Below are positions 35,801 through 45,800 of a stretch of 48,213 bases of DNA, one piece after another. The stretch comes from an uncultured Clostridiaceae bacterium (GTDB taxonomy: Bacteria > Bacillota > Clostridia > TANB77 > CAG-508). The stretch's first letter is position 1. The number at the start of each line of letters is the position of its first letter. The DNA is taken from positions 1 through 48,213 of the forward strand of contig CANRSN010000002.1 in the NCBI GenBank assembly GCA_947642455.1, in the 5' to 3' direction. The notes under the pieces are model-generated. The model was given only the letters and a program-made list of their open reading frames with translations. It searched no databases and was not told the DNA's origin. The translations under genes were made by a program, and so were the position numbers.

Positions 35801-38800
35801 ATAATATATGAGTATGAAAATAAAAAAGTATTATTAACAGTACATCATTATTTAGAAGGAACAACCACAAAAGTAACAATGCCAGATGGAACAGAAGCAC
35901 AAGATGTAGTACAACAAGGAATAGAAGGAACAACATATACAACAGCGCCAGTAGTGCCAGATTCAAAATATGAATTAGTATCAATACCAGAAAATAGTAC
36001 AGGAACATATGAAAGTCCAGAGGTAATAGTAACATATTACTATAGAGGAGCACCTGTACCAGGAGTAATAGTACACCATATAGATATAGACACGAAAGAA
36101 AAATTAGCAGAAGATGAGATAGTGCCAATAGATAAATCTGGAAGATATGGAGATACATATACAACTATAGCAAATAGTAATGTACTAGAAAATTACGAAT
36201 TTGTAAGTAAAACAGATAACTGGCAAGGTATAATGAATGAAGAGTTAATAGAAGTAACTTATGAATATCGTATAAAGTATGACTTAACAATTACAAAATA
36301 CAAAGCAGGAACAACAGAAGTAATACAAGGAGTAATGTTTAATTTAAAAGGAGATGGAATTTCAGAAGAAGGAAAAGACTATTCAACAAACCCAGAAGGA
36401 AAAGTAACATTATTAGATTTAAAATTGGGAGTAATATATACATTACAAGAAGTATATACAACAAAAGAATATGTATTAAATGAAGAACCAATAGTTTTCA
36501 AAATAGTAAGAGCAGAAAATAATGAACTACAAATACAACTTCAAAATGGAATATTAAAAAGTAATGAAATAGAACCAATTATAAAAGGAAATAGAGCACA
36601 AGTAAACTTTGCAATAGAGAATGAACCAAAATATGAGTTAGAAATAGAAAAATATAAAAAGAACACAACAGAAGGCATAATTGGAGTAACCTTTAACCTA
36701 AAAGGAGAAGGTTTGGTAAGTGATGGCAAAAATTATACAACAGACAGACAAGGAAAGATAAAAATAAATGGTTTAATACCAGAAAAAGAATATACATTAC
36801 AAGAAATAAGGACAAATTTAGATTACATGATAGATGAACAGATAATTAAATTTAAAACACATAGAGAAAATGGAGAACTTAAAGCAGAAATAATTGAAGG
36901 AATAGGTAAAAATATAAATGTAACACAAGCAGTAGAGGGAACAGTGCCAAAGGTACAACTACAAATAGAAAATGAGCCAAAATATAATATACAAATTACA
37001 AAATATGAAACTGGAACAAATACAATAATTCCAAAAGTTGAATTTATAGTAAAAGGCAAAAACATGGAAGAAGCGGGAACTAAATATACAACAAATGGCA
37101 ATGGAATAGCAACAATTAGTAGACTAGAGCAAGGAGAAGTATATACAATTAAAGAAACATACGCAAAAGGGTACTATGTAGATGAAACAGAATTTACAGT
37201 AAAAGTAGATAGAGTAGGAGACGAATTACAACTAGAATATAATGGAAGGGTAGCAAAACAAACTCCAACAATAGTACAAGAAGAAAATAAACAACCAGTA
37301 GTGAAAATAGATTTAGAAAATGCAAATATACCAAAATATACATTAGAATTAACAAAAATAGGAGAAAAAACAGGAAATTTATTACAAGGAGCACAGTTTG
37401 AAATAACAGGAGCAGGAAGAGATTTAATAGCAGAAAAGCAATATGAAACAGGAGAAAATGGAATAATAGTAATAGAAAATTTATATGAAAATGAAGAATA
37501 TACATTAACAGAAGTATTAGCACCAATAGGCTATAAAGTAACTGAAACACCAGTAAAATTTAAAGCAATACAAGAAAATAATGTATGGACTTTACAAACA
37601 ACAAGTGGAAATTTCTTTGGAGAAACAACTATACAAGATTCTAAAATTAGAGTAGTATGGGAAGATGAGGTATTATTAAAATTACAAAAAATAGATGAAG
37701 AAACAGGAGAGCCACTACAAGGAGCTAAATTCACAATACAAGATTTAGAAGGAAATAATGCAAAAGATGTAAATGGAAATGAAGTAGGAACAATAGAAAA
37801 TATTAATGGAACAGATATGAGAGTAGTAACATCAAATGAAAATGGAATGGTTGTAGCAGAAATAGCCCCAGGTTTATATCAGGCAACAGAAGTACAAGCA
37901 CCTTTTGGATATGAATTACCAGAAAATCCTGTACAGTATTTTGGAATAGATGAATCAAATAAAGGAGAGTGGGAAGGAGTAATAGAAAATACAATAAGCA
38001 TAGAAGGTGATAGACCAGATATAATAATTAATTCAATAAAATCAACAACAGATAAAGGATGTATAGTAATGGGAGGTTATTGGGTTGATCCTTATTATAA
38101 TACAACTGTAAAGATAGGGGATGAAAAATGTCCTTCTGCTGGAGGAGTAATGGTTGGATTTATTATTAAATATAATAAAAATTTTGAAGTAGAATGGTCA
38201 GACTTTATAGAAGCAAATACAGTTGAGTGTATTTCGATAGAAGAGGTAGAAGAGGGAAAATATAATGCGAAAATAAAATTTTATGGGAACATAGTATTAG
38301 ATAAAGAATATTTTAGTAATATATATGCTCTAGAAGCAAATATTATATATAACAAAAAAGGTGAAATGGAACAAGTAAATGTAAAAGATTATGCTATTAA
38401 GAAAGAAATAACAACCAGTGATGGAGGACATGTAGAATTAATACAAACTGTAGGAGATATTAATATAGCAGGAAAAGAATTTCAAGATAGTAAATATATA
38501 ATAATTAAATATGCAGAAAATGGCGAAATTGAATGGGCAAATAAGTCATTATATTATAGTGATACTATATTAAGAGAAGAAATAGATGGAGGGTATATAG
38601 TAAAAGCAAAAGCAGAAGAAAGTATAGAATTAGAACATAAAGTATATGAAAATTCAGGAGATGTAGTAGTTAAATACACAAGAGACGGAGAGATAGAAAA
38701 AATTATAACATTAGGAATAAAAAGTTCAACAATTAATTTAATACAGAGAACAAATGATGAAGGATATATTATAGGAGCAAACTTTGTAGGAAAAAGTATA

Positions 38801-39811
38801 GTATTAGAAAATGGGCAAAAAATTGAAAGTGATGAAACAAGTAATGGAATAATAGTAAAATATACAAAAGAAAATAGTATAGAATGGGCATCATTAATAA
38901 ATGGAGGAATAAAAATTAATGCTATAAAAGAAACAGATGAAGATGGATATATAGTATCAGCAGAATTTAGAACTACTATAAAGATAGATGGACAGGAATT
39001 TACAAATATAGATGATGGAGATGATACCATAATAATTAGATATACAAGAGATGGTAATGTAAAATGGAAAAGTCAAGTATATGTTGATGTTGACAAATAT
39101 TATATGTATACGTATAGTAATGTTCTAATACCAATTGGAAACGAAGAGTACATAATGCGAAATTTATCGGGTAATCAAATAGGAGATAAAAAATGTGAAG
39201 AAGTATCAGGAAATTTTATGAGAATAAAATACATGCAAGATGGAAATGTGGAATGTATAAATAAAGTTGTTGATAGAGTAAAGTACAATGGAAGTGTTAG
39301 TGGGTATATTCAAATAGAATTTTCTGGAACTATTAGAGTACAAAATAAGGAAATTACAAGTAAAAATAGTACAGATAGATTATTAATTGGAATTACAAAT
39401 AATGAAATGCAATTTGTAACTGTAATAGATGGTAATAATCATAACTTATATGTTACATATGAAGGAATGAGTGATGGAGGAATTATACTTATAGAAAATA
39501 GTACATTATCTAATAATAAACAAATAGTTAAATTAGCTCCAGATAAAAAAGTAGAATGGGTTACTGAAATACAAGAAGATAAAAAATATAATTTTGATAA
39601 TATAAAAGAAATAAGTGATGGAGGAGTTATATTAACAGAAACATATTGTCAATACTCAGGAAGTACAAGTTTTAGCAATAAAAAAATAATAAAAATAAAT
39701 GTATATGGAAAAATAGAATGGGAAACTCAAACAGAGGAAAATAAATATATGGAGATAACTAGAGTAAAAGAAACAAGTGATGGAGAATATATAATAGTCG
39801 AACGGAGATGA
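29879..39811 (+). CDS. Giant modular surface protein, N-terminal part (ends at a frameshift)
   Basis: A 3310-residue product. Residues 8-31 form a membrane anchor or signal, followed by about 900 residues of Asn/Thr-rich beta domains. SpaA/Cna-B prealbumin-like domains begin near 948, 1062, 1177 and 1291. They show the Lys near the start and the YTLKEI.AP.GY Glu motif expected for internal isopeptide bonds. A propeller-like region (about 1400-1787) repeats DGGYIVGG and IIKYN..NE..W. A TTEV-type beta domain (1790-1902), MucBP repeats with VHHY (1902-2132), and five more SpaA domains (2133, 2250, 2367, 2485, 2597) follow. A second propeller region runs from 2710 to the TGA. The same repeats continue in the +1 frame, so this is the front of one larger adhesin. 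GAAGGGGAGAG precedes ATG 29879. Confidence 0.85.
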   Translation: MKLERKQMVGIISIITIILILAVLIISIVVNPMKNTNDAEIARTMEYPRVQNGEDQTDSEFVKFDAFFLRDLDGDNIADKVRGTCREVGQSDTLYMELNVLTNGQLKNGKITINNNKNYYLQTALIKDTVIKENYIGSNTRQIELNDMVNGTQKLLQGIVRSGDYSYTSKRYAAIGNDTTKYSKINSVTLTGTHVSDTGEETPIEKTVEFNVDWHGTTNTIITNIRQTKNLNEVIDEENNELKLKFTIDVREENEQLLLKKSYIEGTLPELNGYNPSKVEVTGIGVAYTYNENTKRFTAQREAILNEQGIVTTSASTNARNTYEVQVTYPLEAFTELGEDTIEYKVPVKAYYEGYNNTNKEFKNPYKSNIAQDTYVITFRNPQGSKAIFDVSIGKYVSYPYSRYMISKQKPLNIYNGIKETEKDDTYTVSWKAYTGTLEQSQKIIMKETQGEGQKISDNFIKSDTNTQSMENITKFVGIYFSDPVKLLGENGEIKVYDDQTNQLLETFNKSNWYKYTSEKPYKYEEPVEHIRVETSNANSESSIYVYHVKELDDKKITETYTQGEFENLRYINTTLAGYIGGEHVNTDIAEARYEEPISVASIRISKSTMTTQETQKNIVMKIKTEERDNLVKWINGSFLVKLPQGIIGVDINKIQIDNTNVEITSYEKYEKDGNIYIKINTENEQEASYTITIDCNITPDPRIVTKTENIELYASNENNQNYYYNANDIYDVNNNLNTEEQVNIWQISISFISPDSLLTSQTASNYDEKGSIAIAPQIAYVSKEQRKSNITVEINNNYASTISEVKIIGKIPTIGNTYVINGNDMGSEFNTTMSNTGIILPQQLQEIATVYYTTVENPSKDLEDEKNCWETEPQDFSQVKSYMVDLGDKVLKRGEKHQINYEINIPEGINYNQVSYSHHAIYFSLDTNEGKYRTQTEPNKLGFMIVKEYDLELTKYHKNKEKIVSGATYSIQEEGNEEVITRVTNQQGKLVFPRLYIDRVYTIKEIKSPSSYELNEDEVKFIAREENGQLKIEKISGNVKNISNGNAGENIAQIEVEDEVRANLRIQKTKQGTETGLKNIKYKITGKGISSSGRILITNANGEADLKGLYLGQEYTLEEVKAEGYYISNPIKFVINSNDGNYTPNIIQGEIKANSITIQDEIPTLNLNIENEKIPEYNLVINKVEKGKTTPIVGAKFALYKGTERIQTFITNEQGQITVSGLYQYVEEKQIEQTYTLKEIAAPEGYAKVDNITFYADMQEGVLNMHITAGEVKDIISGENTITVTVEDSPTFKLIKQDGTTKEFLAGVKFAIYNEETGKPATDNKGNIIGTRERINGTTYYVVTTDEKGEITANLPQGLYRAEEIETHEKYALGTKQENSHYFGIDKSKEIKTRISDTSKRMEHDDFYDIHAISNTSDGGYVIGAQKHWNNDGAVLIKYNEADQKEWKKVMGDEIENKIENIVEIKDGGLIIEGIFNPEKLQLGNYIPERTGKSIRMLLKCSSSGEVQWGTSIKDYITQVNKIISTNDGGYIAVGNHSLGDSTEGIIIKYNENNEIQWTQKVGTTVKSVAEINSEEYIVVGEFNEKEIQVGQYVLQNEGNTNSMIIKYNNIGEVKWATAIRGEENNTLSAVAKFGDGGYIVGGTFESDNIQIGDQEFVRQGFHDIMLIIYNKDNEVEKAISIKGNLENAVKTIISTKDGGYLIGAEGLRNVEIEGIFYRGTYETLYSNVALIKYDKEGKIEWIEGDIDIDQTNYSIYGIVQVNAQKYVVAGKFMFSYGGYGEDRELYILKEITVEPEIPQTQEITVDNYLKQLKITTEVEVINEIKGGSITGEGETPYEIVEYGNNNTKEIKMTPDEGYEITKITINGEKVDFNREEDGTYILPQLTNITEDMHIIVTYTALEQKKPEIIVHHYQKGTTNRVAEDEIYTGEEGEDYTTKPRTDLEKYELAKDENGEYIIPSNAVGKYKKETQEIIYEYENKKVLLTVHHYLEGTTTKVTMPDGTEAQDVVQQGIEGTTYTTAPVVPDSKYELVSIPENSTGTYESPEVIVTYYYRGAPVPGVIVHHIDIDTKEKLAEDEIVPIDKSGRYGDTYTTIANSNVLENYEFVSKTDNWQGIMNEELIEVTYEYRIKYDLTITKYKAGTTEVIQGVMFNLKGDGISEEGKDYSTNPEGKVTLLDLKLGVIYTLQEVYTTKEYVLNEEPIVFKIVRAENNELQIQLQNGILKSNEIEPIIKGNRAQVNFAIENEPKYELEIEKYKKNTTEGIIGVTFNLKGEGLVSDGKNYTTDRQGKIKINGLIPEKEYTLQEIRTNLDYMIDEQIIKFKTHRENGELKAEIIEGIGKNINVTQAVEGTVPKVQLQIENEPKYNIQITKYETGTNTIIPKVEFIVKGKNMEEAGTKYTTNGNGIATISRLEQGEVYTIKETYAKGYYVDETEFTVKVDRVGDELQLEYNGRVAKQTPTIVQEENKQPVVKIDLENANIPKYTLELTKIGEKTGNLLQGAQFEITGAGRDLIAEKQYETGENGIIVIENLYENEEYTLTEVLAPIGYKVTETPVKFKAIQENNVWTLQTTSGNFFGETTIQDSKIRVVWEDEVLLKLQKIDEETGEPLQGAKFTIQDLEGNNAKDVNGNEVGTIENINGTDMRVVTSNENGMVVAEIAPGLYQATEVQAPFGYELPENPVQYFGIDESNKGEWEGVIENTISIEGDRPDIIINSIKSTTDKGCIVMGGYWVDPYYNTTVKIGDEKCPSAGGVMVGFIIKYNKNFEVEWSDFIEANTVECISIEEVEEGKYNAKIKFYGNIVLDKEYFSNIYALEANIIYNKKGEMEQVNVKDYAIKKEITTSDGGHVELIQTVGDINIAGKEFQDSKYIIIKYAENGEIEWANKSLYYSDTILREEIDGGYIVKAKAEESIELEHKVYENSGDVVVKYTRDGEIEKIITLGIKSSTINLIQRTNDEGYIIGANFVGKSIVLENGQKIESDETSNGIIVKYTKENSIEWASLINGGIKINAIKETDEDGYIVSAEFRTTIKIDGQEFTNIDDGDDTIIIRYTRDGNVKWKSQVYVDVDKYYMYTYSNVLIPIGNEEYIMRNLSGNQIGDKKCEEVSGNFMRIKYMQDGNVECINKVVDRVKYNGSVSGYIQIEFSGTIRVQNKEITSKNSTDRLLIGITNNEMQFVTVIDGNNHNLYVTYEGMSDGGIILIENSTLSNNKQIVKLAPDKKVEWVTEIQEDKKYNFDNIKEISDGGVILTETYCQYSGSTSFSNKKIIKINVYGKIEWETQTEENKYMEITRVKETSDGEYIIVERR
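39798..39811 (+). other. Frameshift site in the giant surface-protein gene
   Basis: The first frame reads IIVERR and stops at TGA 39809-39811. From GGA 39804 the next frame reads GDDYNNKSN and keeps the blade pattern. An extra base (or a loss of two) within GTCGAACGG explains both. A sequencing or assembly error is possible. Confidence 0.75.
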
Positions 39812-42800
39812 TTATAATAACAAGAGTAATTCTATAAGTAAATATACAAAAGAAGGACAGCTAAAGTGGACAGTAATAATACCAGGAGAATATGATGATA
39901 TAGAGCAGATAATTGAAGAGGATAATGGAAACTATATAATATTAGGAACCAAAAGTATAACACAATGTACAAAAGATGGAAAAATAGAATGGACTGATAA
40001 GCATAATTTACAAGACCCAAAAATCCATAAAGTAGAGGAAGATGATGGAATATATATATTACTAGAAGAAGAATACTATTCAAAAGTAAATATATATACA
40101 TATAAAAGAGTACCTAAGCAATCAGAAATTAAGCAATATAGAGAAAAAGCATATGAAAAGACAATAGAAGGAAAAATAAAATCAATAATAGCAACCAGTG
40201 ATGGTGGATATATTGTAGCTACAACAAATAAATTGCAAAAATATAATTCAGATGATGAAATAGTATGGGAAACAATAATAGATGGTAATATAAATTCAGT
40301 AGTTGAAAATAATGATGGCGAATATATAGTAGTAGGATATTTTGAAGGTAATAACATAAAAGTAGGAGAAATTATATTAGAAGGTACAGAAAATTATAAT
40401 AATGGAATGGTAATAAAATATGGAAAAATGGGAACGAACAATGAATATGAAGTAAAATGGGCAACATCAATAAAAACAGGAAATATAAATGAAATAGAAA
40501 CAGTAACAGCAACAAAAGACGGTGGTTATATAGTAGGAGGCTGGTTTAGAGGAAGTATAAATCTAGGAGAATATAATTTTAACCAAGGAAATTCCAAGAG
40601 TGCAATACTTGTAAAATATAGTAAAAACAATGAAGTAGAATGGGCAACGCAAATAGAAGGAGACTTTGAAGACAGAATAACGTCGATAGCGGAGACATAT
40701 GAAGGTGGATATGTAGTAATTGATAGCTCATACTACATGAATATACAAATAGGAGATTATATATTTACAAGAGGTTCAGCAGGGATAGATGAAGAAACTT
40801 TAATTTTAGTGAAATATAAACCTACAAATAATAACGAGCAATATGAGGTAGAGTGGGCTCATGCCATGTTGGATAATGAGAATGTTTTAGTAAAAGCTAC
40901 TAAAGATGAGGGATATATAGTAGGTGGAACAGCACTATTTATAAAAAGTGAATATGGAGATTATATATTAGAGACAGAGCATCAAGATGGTATTATAATT
41001 AAATATAATAAAAATAATGAAGTAGAATTTGCAACACTACTAAAAGGAACAGATTGGCATGATTATATAAAATCACTAGTAGTAACAAATGATGGAGGAT
41101 ATATTGTAGGAGGATATTTTACTTCAAAAGAATTGCAAGTGGGAGAACATATATTAGTAAATCCAGGAGAATTAACACAAGCTGTACTAGGATTTGAAAT
41201 GTATAAATGCCCACCAGAAGGAATGTTGGTAAAATATAATGCAAATAATGAAGTAGAATGGGCAGAAACAACAAATCCAGTAGATTTAGGATTAGCAATA
41301 ACAAAAGATAATAGTTATATAGTAGGAACAAATATGGATACAGGTTCAAAATTAACGAAATATAAAACATCATTAAGTTTACCGCCAATTCCAGAAACAC
41401 AAGAGATAACATTTAAAGATTTTAAAAAAGAGTATAAAATAACAACTGAGGTAGAAGGCGAAGGAGGAACAATATTAGGACAAAACGAAGAGATATATGA
41501 AAAAGTAAAATACAAAGGAACATCAACAAAAGATATTATAGCAACTCCACAAGAAAGTTATTCAATAAGCAAAATAACAGTAAATGGCAAAGAAATACAA
41601 TTTGCTAAAAAAATAGATGGAACAGTGGAATTAGATAAATTTGAAAATATGTCAGAAGATAAGCATATAGTAGTAAAATTTACAGCAAATCCAGCAGAAA
41701 TAATAGTCCATCACTATGAAGAAGGAACAACGAAAAAATTAGCAGAAGATGAAATAATAGTAGGAGAAAGAGGGCAAGAATATAGTACAAATGCAAAAAC
41801 AGACATAGAAAAATACACAGTAGTAGAAGAAAAATTACCAGAAAATGCAAAAGGAACAATGACGCAAGAAACAATAGAAGTAATATACTATTATAAACTA
41901 AAAGATACACAAGTAATAGTACATCATTACAAAGATGGAACAACGCAAAAAGTTGCAGAAGATGAAATAATACAAGGAAAAATAGATGACATATATCAAA
42001 CAGCAGCAAAAACAGATATAAAAGACTATGAAATAGTAACAACAAAACTTCCAGAAAATGCAACAGGAAACATGAAAGAAGAGACAATAGAAGTAATATA
42101 CTATTATTCTCAAATACAAACATCAACAGTAACAGTACACCATTATGTAGAATACACAGAAGAAAAAGTAGCAGAAGATGAGCAAGAAGAAGGAAGAGTA
42201 GGAACAGAATATACAACAAAAGCAAAAACAGACTTAGAAGAATACGAACTAGTAGAAGAAAAACTACCAACTAATGCAAATGGGCAAATAAAAGAAGAGC
42301 CAATAGAAGTAATTTACTATTATAGATTAAAAGACACACAAGTAATAGTACATCATTATAAAGAAGACACAACTCAAAAATTAGCAGAAGATGAAATAAT
42401 ACAAGGAAAAATAAGAGATGAGTATAGAACAACATCAAAACAAGGGTTAGGAAGTTATATAGTAGTAAGAGAAAAGCTACCAGAAAATGCAAATGGAAGA
42501 ATGGCAAAAGATACAATAGAAGTAATTTACTATTATAGGCTAAAAGATGCAAACATAATAGAAAATACAATAAGCAAAGAAGGAACAGACAAAATAACCA
42601 CAGAAGGAGAAAAAGTAACATACATAATAGCATATAATGGAGAAATAGAGCAATATATAGGAAATGCGAAAGTAACCATAGTAGACAAACTACCATATGA
42701 GATAGATGAAGAAAACTCTAACTTAATGGGAGGTGTATACAATGCTGAAGAAAAGACAATAACTTGGGAAGAAGCAATAGAAAACATAAACACATATGAA

Positions 42801-45800
42801 AATGGAAATGAGCAAATAGGAATAGAAAAACAAATAGAATTAGTATACATAAATGTAAACTATGGAAAAGAAAAATTTACAAATACAGTAACAGGAAAGC
42901 TACAATTAGAGGAAACAAAACAAGAGGAAACTGTTGAAGCAAGTAAAGATACACAAGTAGATATCAGAAAAGATGTAATAGTAACAAAACAATGGAACAA
43001 CACAAATAATGAATACAAAATACCAACAAGAGTAAAAATACAACTAAAAAATGGTGAAACTGTAGTAGCAGAACATGAAGTAACAAACAAAAATCAATTA
43101 TCATGGGATCAAAACACATGGGAATATGAATTTACAGACTTACCAAAATACAATGAAGCGGGAGACGAAATAGACTACAATATAGATGAAGTAGAAGTAG
43201 AAAAAGGAGATTTACAATATTATGAAAAAATAGTAGACAATCAAAACAAAAAAATTACAAATAATTTTGTAGGTCCAATAATAAACAAGCAAAAGAGTGT
43301 ACAAACTCAAAATGGATTAAATTATGTAGTAAAAGATGAAGAAATTACATATAAAATAGAAGTAAGCAACACCGGTAAAATGGCAAAAGAAATAGTAGTA
43401 AAAGACAAAATTCCAATAGGAACAACATTTGTAGAAGGTTCAATCAAAGTAAATGGACAATCTAGCTATGAACTAAATGGAAGCCAAATAGACTTAAACA
43501 CAAAAGTAGCTAAAGACTTAGAAGATGGAATAAACATAAACTTAGAACCAAACCAAACTAACAACATAACATTCAAAGTAACAGTAAACGACTTAGAAAA
43601 CGAAGATATAATACTAAATACAGCAACAGTAAACAAAGAGCCAGAAAATCCAACATCAGAAGATGAACCAACAAATACAACATTAAACACATATATAGAG
43701 CCAATAATAAGTTACAATAAATCTATCCAAACACAAAACAAATTAGCCTATGTAGTCGAAGGAGAAAAAATAACATACACCATAACAGTTACAAATGCTG
43801 GAGGACTTGCAAAAGACGTAACCATCAAAGATAGCATTCCAGAAGGCACATCTCTAGTATCAGGTTCAATCAAAGTAAATGGACAATCAAGCTATGAACT
43901 AGGTGGAAACACAATAGACTTAAGCACAAAAACAGTACAAGACTTAGCAAATGGAATTACAGTAAACGTACCTGGTAATTTTGGGACTTCGCAGGGCAAT
44001 TTTGGGACGGAGCAAATCGGGACAAAAATGTCCCAAAAGGGACAGACTAAACAAGACGAAATGAGTCAAGAAACACTAGAGCAAGAAGGGATAGAAAGTA
44101 AAGAAGAACAAAAAGAACAAGTAACATTAAGTTTCGAAGTAATAGTAAACAACTTACCAGAAGAAACATATACAAAACAACTAAGAAATACAGCAATAGT
44201 AGATGAAGAGCCAACAAATGAGGTAACAACAATAGTAAACAAATCAAACGTAACATTTATAAAAGAATCAACACCTACAACAGGAAGTCAAGTAAAAGTA
44301 GGAGACGAAATTACATACAAAGTAAAACTAGAAAACACTGGAACAGCTCCAAAAACAGTAAAAGTAAAAGATGAAATTCCACAAGGAACAACATTTATGG
44401 TAGGAAGTATCAAATTAAATGGACAATCAAGCTATGAACTAAACGAAAGCCAAATAGACTTAAGTACAAAAACAGCTACAGACTTATCAAATGGGATAGA
44501 TGTTACAGTAGAAGCAGCAGGAACACAAACAGTAGAATTTAAAGTAACAGTAAATGACTTAAATAATGGACAAACAATAAGAAATGTGGCAACAATAAAT
44601 GATGTACCAACAAATGAAACCACACATACATATGTAAAACCAATAATAACATCAAATAAAACACAAACAACAGAAAATGGAAAAGACTATGTAATAGCAG
44701 GTGAAAAAATAACATATACAGTACAAATAACAAACCAAGGAAGCCTAGCAAAAGATGTAGTAATCAAAGACAGCATTCCAGAGGGAACAACATTTGTAGC
44801 AGGAAGTATAAAAGTAAATGGACAATCAAGCTATGAATTAGGAGAAAACACAATAGACTTAAGCACAAAAACAGCTGAGGACTTAGAAAATGGAATAACA
44901 GTAAATGTACCAGCAATGGCAGATGGCTTAGCAGGAGTAGGAAGTGTAAGTTTTGAGGTAACAGTAAATGAAGGAAAATCAGGAAACATAGAAAACACAG
45001 CAACAGTAGATGAAACTCCAACAAACAAAGTAGAAAAACCAATAGTTACATACGAAAAACAAGCTACAATAATAAGAAAAGAGCAAGGAGCAAATAGTTT
45101 AAAAGAAAACGAAGTAACAGTAGGAGACAAAATCAAATACACAATAAAAGTAAACAACACAGGAACAGCAAGTATAGCAAACGTAAAAGTAGAAGATATG
45201 ATACCAGAAGGAACAAAACTAATAAGCATAGCAAATGATGGAGTACAAGAAGAAAAGAAAATAACTTGGTTAATAGCAAGCATACAAGCACAAAGCACAG
45301 AAGAAGTAAGCTTTACAGTAGAAGTACAATATGCAAAAGATGAATACACAATAACAAACGTGGCAACAGTAGATGGAAAAGAAACAAACGAAACAGAAAA
45401 TCCATACAAAAAACCAGAGCCTGAGCTAGAAAGCACAGTAGAAAAAACAACAACAGGAAACAAAGTAATAACATCAGCAGACACAGCAGTATACTACGAA
45501 ATCCAATTTACAGCAAAAGTAGAAGACTTTGTAGGAAAAGCAAAAGTAACAATAGTAGACAACCTACCATATGAGATAGACGAAGAAAACTCTGAATTAA
45601 AAGGAGGAACATACAACAAAGAAGCAAAAACAATAACATGGGAAGAAGAGGTAGAAGAAATAGACACCTTTAGAGCAGGAGAAGCAAAACAAATATCAAT
45701 ACTAAAACAAATAAATGTAAAATACAATTATGGAGACATAAACAACATAGCAGAAAAAATAGTAAATACAGTAAACACAAAAATAGAGTTACAAGAGCCA

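Noticed and set aside
39812-40200. An independent second gene beginning just after the TGA at 39811
   Set aside because: The open frame begins in the middle of a propeller blade with no start codon or ribosome site nearby, so it continues the first gene.
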